6,893 bases of DNA from Bacillota bacterium (GTDB lineage Bacteria; Bacillota; Clostridia; Christensenellales; CAG-138): the NCBI GenBank assembly GCA_023416895.1, contig JAEZGQ010000089.1, positions 1 through 6,893 on the forward strand, given 5' to 3'. Numbering within the stretch: the first letter of the stretch is position 1; each line of letters begins with the position of its first letter. The notes under the pieces were generated by a model that worked only from the letters and a program-made list of their open reading frames with translations, ran no database searches and was not told where the DNA came from. Below, piece by piece: positions 4,779-6,893 of the stretch. A program made the translations under genes and the position numbers.

Positions 4779-5585
4779 ATGTTACAATCGTGTGAAGCGA
4801 TTCGGGCTTTTTACGACCAAGATGTGCAGACGGAATGGGATCGGCTTAAAATCTACCGCTTTGAGTTTGACATCAACCGTTCTTTCATCTCCAAGTATGT
4901 AAAACCCGGCCAAAAAGTGCTGGACTGCGGTGGAGGCCCCGGTCGTTATTCCTTGTGGCTTTCCAAGCTTGGTTGTGACGTAACTCTTTTCGACCTTTCA
5001 AACGGCAATGTCGCTTTTGCCAAAGCCAAGGCGCAAGAGCTCGGCTTGCCCCTTACGGCATTCTCTGGGGATGCGCGCGATTTGAGTGCGCTAAAGGGCG
5101 AGCGCTACGACCATATCCTTCTTATGGGGCCGCTTTACCACCTTCTTAGCGAAACCGACCGCAAAGCGGCTGTTAACGCCTGTATGGAGCTTCTTAAGCC
5201 GCATGGCACGCTGAGCGTTTCGTTTATCTCTTCCTACGCAGGAATCATCTACTACCTCAGAGAGATGCCGCAGGCGATCATTGAGCCGTCCGTACAAGAG
5301 CATTACAATTTGATGAGAGACAACCTTCCCTTTGCAGGGATGGCGTTTACAGATGCCTATTTTGCACGCCAACAGGATATTCTGCCGTTTATGGAACAGT
5401 TCCCGCTTAAAAAGCTGCACTTGCTTTCAAGCGAAGCCGTTTTTGCGCCATGGTATCGCTCACTTCTTGCGCAATCCGAGGAGGCGTATCAGGAATATTT
5501 GCGTTTTGGCATAGCTGTATGCGAGCGGGAAGATTTGCTATCCTATGCGGAACATTTTCTTTACATCGGACAAAAAGTTGAATAA
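4779..5585 (+). CDS. Class I SAM-dependent methyltransferase
   Basis: A 268-residue cytosolic enzyme of the Rossmann-fold class I methyltransferases, transferring a methyl group from S-adenosylmethionine to an unidentified acceptor. Motif I is VLDCGGGPGRYS (47-58), the SAM-binding glycine loop. Asp72 in VTLFDLS ends strand 2 and should bind the ribose hydroxyls. GDARDL (97-102) is the motif III acidic turn. DHILLMGPLYHLL (111-123) is motif IV, and LLKPHGTLSVSFI (138-150) forms the strand 5 region typical of Methyltransf_11/25 proteins. The C-terminal 110 residues form a separate helical part that should set substrate choice; I do not recognise it. GGAGG at 4767-4771, seven bases before the ATG, confirms the start. 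It appears to be a single-gene unit. Confidence 0.9.
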   Translation: MLQSCEAIRAFYDQDVQTEWDRLKIYRFEFDINRSFISKYVKPGQKVLDCGGGPGRYSLWLSKLGCDVTLFDLSNGNVAFAKAKAQELGLPLTAFSGDARDLSALKGERYDHILLMGPLYHLLSETDRKAAVNACMELLKPHGTLSVSFISSYAGIIYYLREMPQAIIEPSVQEHYNLMRDNLPFAGMAFTDAYFARQQDILPFMEQFPLKKLHLLSSEAVFAPWYRSLLAQSEEAYQEYLRFGIAVCEREDLLSYAEHFLYIGQKVE

Positions 5586-5747
5586 CGAGCCGTCTGAGCC
5601 GCTCAAAGCAGACCTATTATGTTTCTATTTTACTCGTTACCGTTTTGTTGCTTCCGCCATCATGATTTCCGTTGGGGTGCCTTGGTGGAAGCATCCTCCT
5701 AAAAGATTAGCCCTTTTTTAAGGCTGTCGGACTTCACGCTCGTGGTA
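5586..5747. other. Convergent intergenic region with a long imperfect hairpin
   Basis: Sits between the convergent methyltransferase and deacetylase genes. GCTTCCGCCA (5650-5659) pairs with TGGTGGAAGC (5683-5692) over 10 bp, with one wobble pair, around a 23-base loop. Neither side carries a proper T-tract, although CCCTTTTTTA follows at 5711-5720. A weaker GTCTG/CAGAC pair lies at 5592-5613. It may be a poor bidirectional terminator or an RNA structure; no clear terminator for either gene stands out. Confidence 0.4.
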
Positions 5748-6629
5748 CTAAGGTTTTAATGCACGCGCCATAAACTCTTCGGTGCTCAGCCCACCGGCGC
5801 GGTTATAACGGTTCAATCGGTAAAGTTCATCCGGATCGCGTGAAATATAATTTGGGCTTTCGCGGCATATCATCGTGGCGCAAAAGTCCATTTCTTTTAA
5901 AATATCCTCGCTTCCCGGGCTGGTTAACCCGTAAGGATACGTAAAGGTGATTGGCAGCACGCCGCAGCGCTCACCAAGTGTGTTTTGAAGTTTCGTAACG
6001 TCCGCCCAAAGGTTAGCCTCATACTCTTCAGCGGTCTCAAACATGGTACGCACGCAGCCAAGCCTGCTCCCCCATGCGTGCATGGCGTAGGTATGATTGC
6101 CAATTTCGATATATGGCAACTTTGCTAGCTCCGAAATTTCATCCCAAGTCAGATAAGAATATGCAGCACTGTGGTCGCTTGTTTTTGAAGCGGTTTCCGT
6201 AAATGCACCAACCACCGAGAAAATTGCCTTCATGCCATACTTTTCAAGGAGCGGCACCGCATAAAAAAGGTTGTTGTACTGCCCGTCGTCAAAGGTGAGC
6301 ATCACGGGCTTTTGCGGTAAGGCCTTTCCTACGTTGATATAATCAACCAAGTCCTGCATAAGAACGGCCGTATAGCCGTTTTGCTTAAGATAGTTTAAAT
6401 CGCTCTCCAGCGTATCAACAGAAACGATGTACGGGCCAATGTCGCTTCGCGTTTGATGAACTCCATGGTACATTATGATCGGCAGGAACACGCCCTCTTT
6501 TACTCCTGTAGAAGCGGAAGCGTACTGTACCTTTTCATACACGTTTTTAAACGACAGCGCAAAAAGAAGCACTGCCGCCCCTAGGGCCGCCCATAGAAGG
6601 ATTTTTCGAACATTGAGACGAATGACCAT
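5748..6629 (-). CDS. Membrane-anchored polysaccharide deacetylase (NodB/CE4 family)
   Basis: A 293-residue CE4 esterase-type protein that would remove N-acetyl groups from an extracellular glycan such as peptidoglycan. An N-terminal signal anchor (about 9-27, after basic residues) places the catalytic domain outside the membrane. The NodB domain shows PIIMYHGVH (50-58), motif 1 TFDDG (Asp114 and Asp115, catalytic base and metal ligand), motif 2 NHTYAMH (His179, His184) and motif 3 TYPYG (230-234). Motif 3 has Tyr in place of the usual Arg of RPPYG, and motif 2 has one residue more than the usual H(S/T)xxH. This points to a divergent clostridial branch rather than classical PgdA. The ATG at 6629 is chosen for GGGAG five bases upstream. 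The frame extends to a TTG at 6749, which would overlap the rRNA terminator and add an unlikely leader. It lies downstream of the rRNA operon in the same direction. Confidence 0.88.
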   Translation of the reverse strand: MVIRLNVRKILLWAALGAAVLLFALSFKNVYEKVQYASASTGVKEGVFLPIIMYHGVHQTRSDIGPYIVSVDTLESDLNYLKQNGYTAVLMQDLVDYINVGKALPQKPVMLTFDDGQYNNLFYAVPLLEKYGMKAIFSVVGAFTETASKTSDHSAAYSYLTWDEISELAKLPYIEIGNHTYAMHAWGSRLGCVRTMFETAEEYEANLWADVTKLQNTLGERCGVLPITFTYPYGLTSPGSEDILKEMDFCATMICRESPNYISRDPDELYRLNRYNRAGGLSTEEFMARALKP

Positions 6630-6721
6630 TGCTTCTCCCGCACAAAGCTTTTTCTTATGCCTATGTTGAAACAATGGCGCATTATTCGGCAGTCCTAAAA
6701 CGCAAAAAATATCTTTAAAAG

Positions 6722-6762
6722 TCAAAAAGCCCGAACCGCTTTTAAGCAAGCAGAACGGACTT
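6722..6762 (-). terminator. rRNA operon terminator
   Basis: On the minus strand after the 5S gene, AAGTCCG (complement of 6756-6762) pairs with CGGGCTT (complement of 6727-6733). Two T-T mismatches separate this from an inner CTGC/GCGG stem (one wobble pair). TTTTTGACTTTT follows. Its position just after the 5S gene fits the end of the rRNA transcript and separates it from the deacetylase. Confidence 0.8.
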
Positions 6763-6774
6763 CTTGAAATGGGA

Positions 6775-6889
6775 TCCGGCGGCTACCTATTTTCCCGTGC
6801 CGTCACCAGCAAAGTATCGTGGGCGTAGAAGGGCTTAACGACTGTGTTCGGAATGGGAACAGGTGGGACCCCTTCGCTTAACCACCGGA
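6775..6889 (-). rRNA. rrf: 5S ribosomal RNA
   Basis: Read on the minus strand, TCCGGTGGTTAAGCG starts the gene and GCCGCCGGA ends it; these form helix I. Between them are the conserved blocks CCCATTCCGAACACAG and GTTAAGCCC, then the GGTGACGGCACGGGAAAATAG region. The length of about 115 bases is normal; the ends may be off by one or two bases. The 23S gene should lie immediately to the right of the window, and this is the last gene of the rRNA operon. Confidence 0.95.
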
Positions 6890-6893
6890 ATGG

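Noticed and set aside
6630..6749. TTG start extending the deacetylase by 40 residues
   Set aside because: It would begin inside the rRNA terminator, has no SD, and puts a non-signal leader before an obvious membrane anchor.
1..6893. CRISPR array or long tandem repeats
   Set aside because: No regularly spaced repeats of 20 bases or more are visible on either strand; only short inverted repeats and one two-copy 9-bp repeat.

Overview
The window looks like Bacillota DNA, most likely class Clostridia. The basis is purine-rich AGGAGG-type ribosome binding sites, TTGACA/TATAAT-type promoters, a Gram-positive LexA box (CGAAC-N4-GTTC) and the 5S rRNA sequence. The genus cannot be read from this window.

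Layout. (1) Positions 1-1470 are of intermediate GC. A 3'-truncated Y-family DNA polymerase (dinB-like, minus strand) is divergent from a first SRAP/HMCES-type abasic-site crosslinking protein (SRAP-1, plus strand). The dinB promoter carries a LexA box just downstream of its -10, so this is a DNA-damage module. (2) Positions 1470-3870 are visibly AT-rich. They hold four leftward accessory genes in two pairs: a C39-type cysteine peptidase with a small zinc-ribbon protein (ATGA overlap), and an N-terminally anchored cytosolic-domain protein with a two-helix membrane protein (14 bp apart, SD overlapping the stop codon). (3) Positions 3872-3899 match the 3' part of a tRNA gene (T-arm, 3' acceptor strand, G73 and CCA) with no 5' part, followed by a strong terminator. 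This is what the distal attachment site of an element integrated into a tRNA 3' end looks like. The AT-rich genes are then the distal cargo of an integrated element. Its integrase, the intact tRNA and the other boundary lie outside the window. (4) Positions 3900-6893 look like resident chromosome: a second SRAP gene (SRAP-2), a class I SAM-dependent methyltransferase, a leftward membrane-anchored polysaccharide deacetylase, and a leftward 5S rRNA gene at the end of an rRNA operon.

Most interesting points. SRAP-2 ends in QLSFFP, which resembles the bacterial sliding-clamp binding motif and would parallel the C-terminal PCNA-binding motif of human HMCES. The two SRAP proteins are about 49% identical without gaps and lie on either side of the probable element cargo. 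SRAP-2 has lost the usual CGR start (it reads CSH). A perfect 8-bp inverted repeat overlaps the SRAP-2 -10 box. The two small operons in the AT-rich segment are candidate defence or conflict cassettes, but nothing in the sequence proves this.
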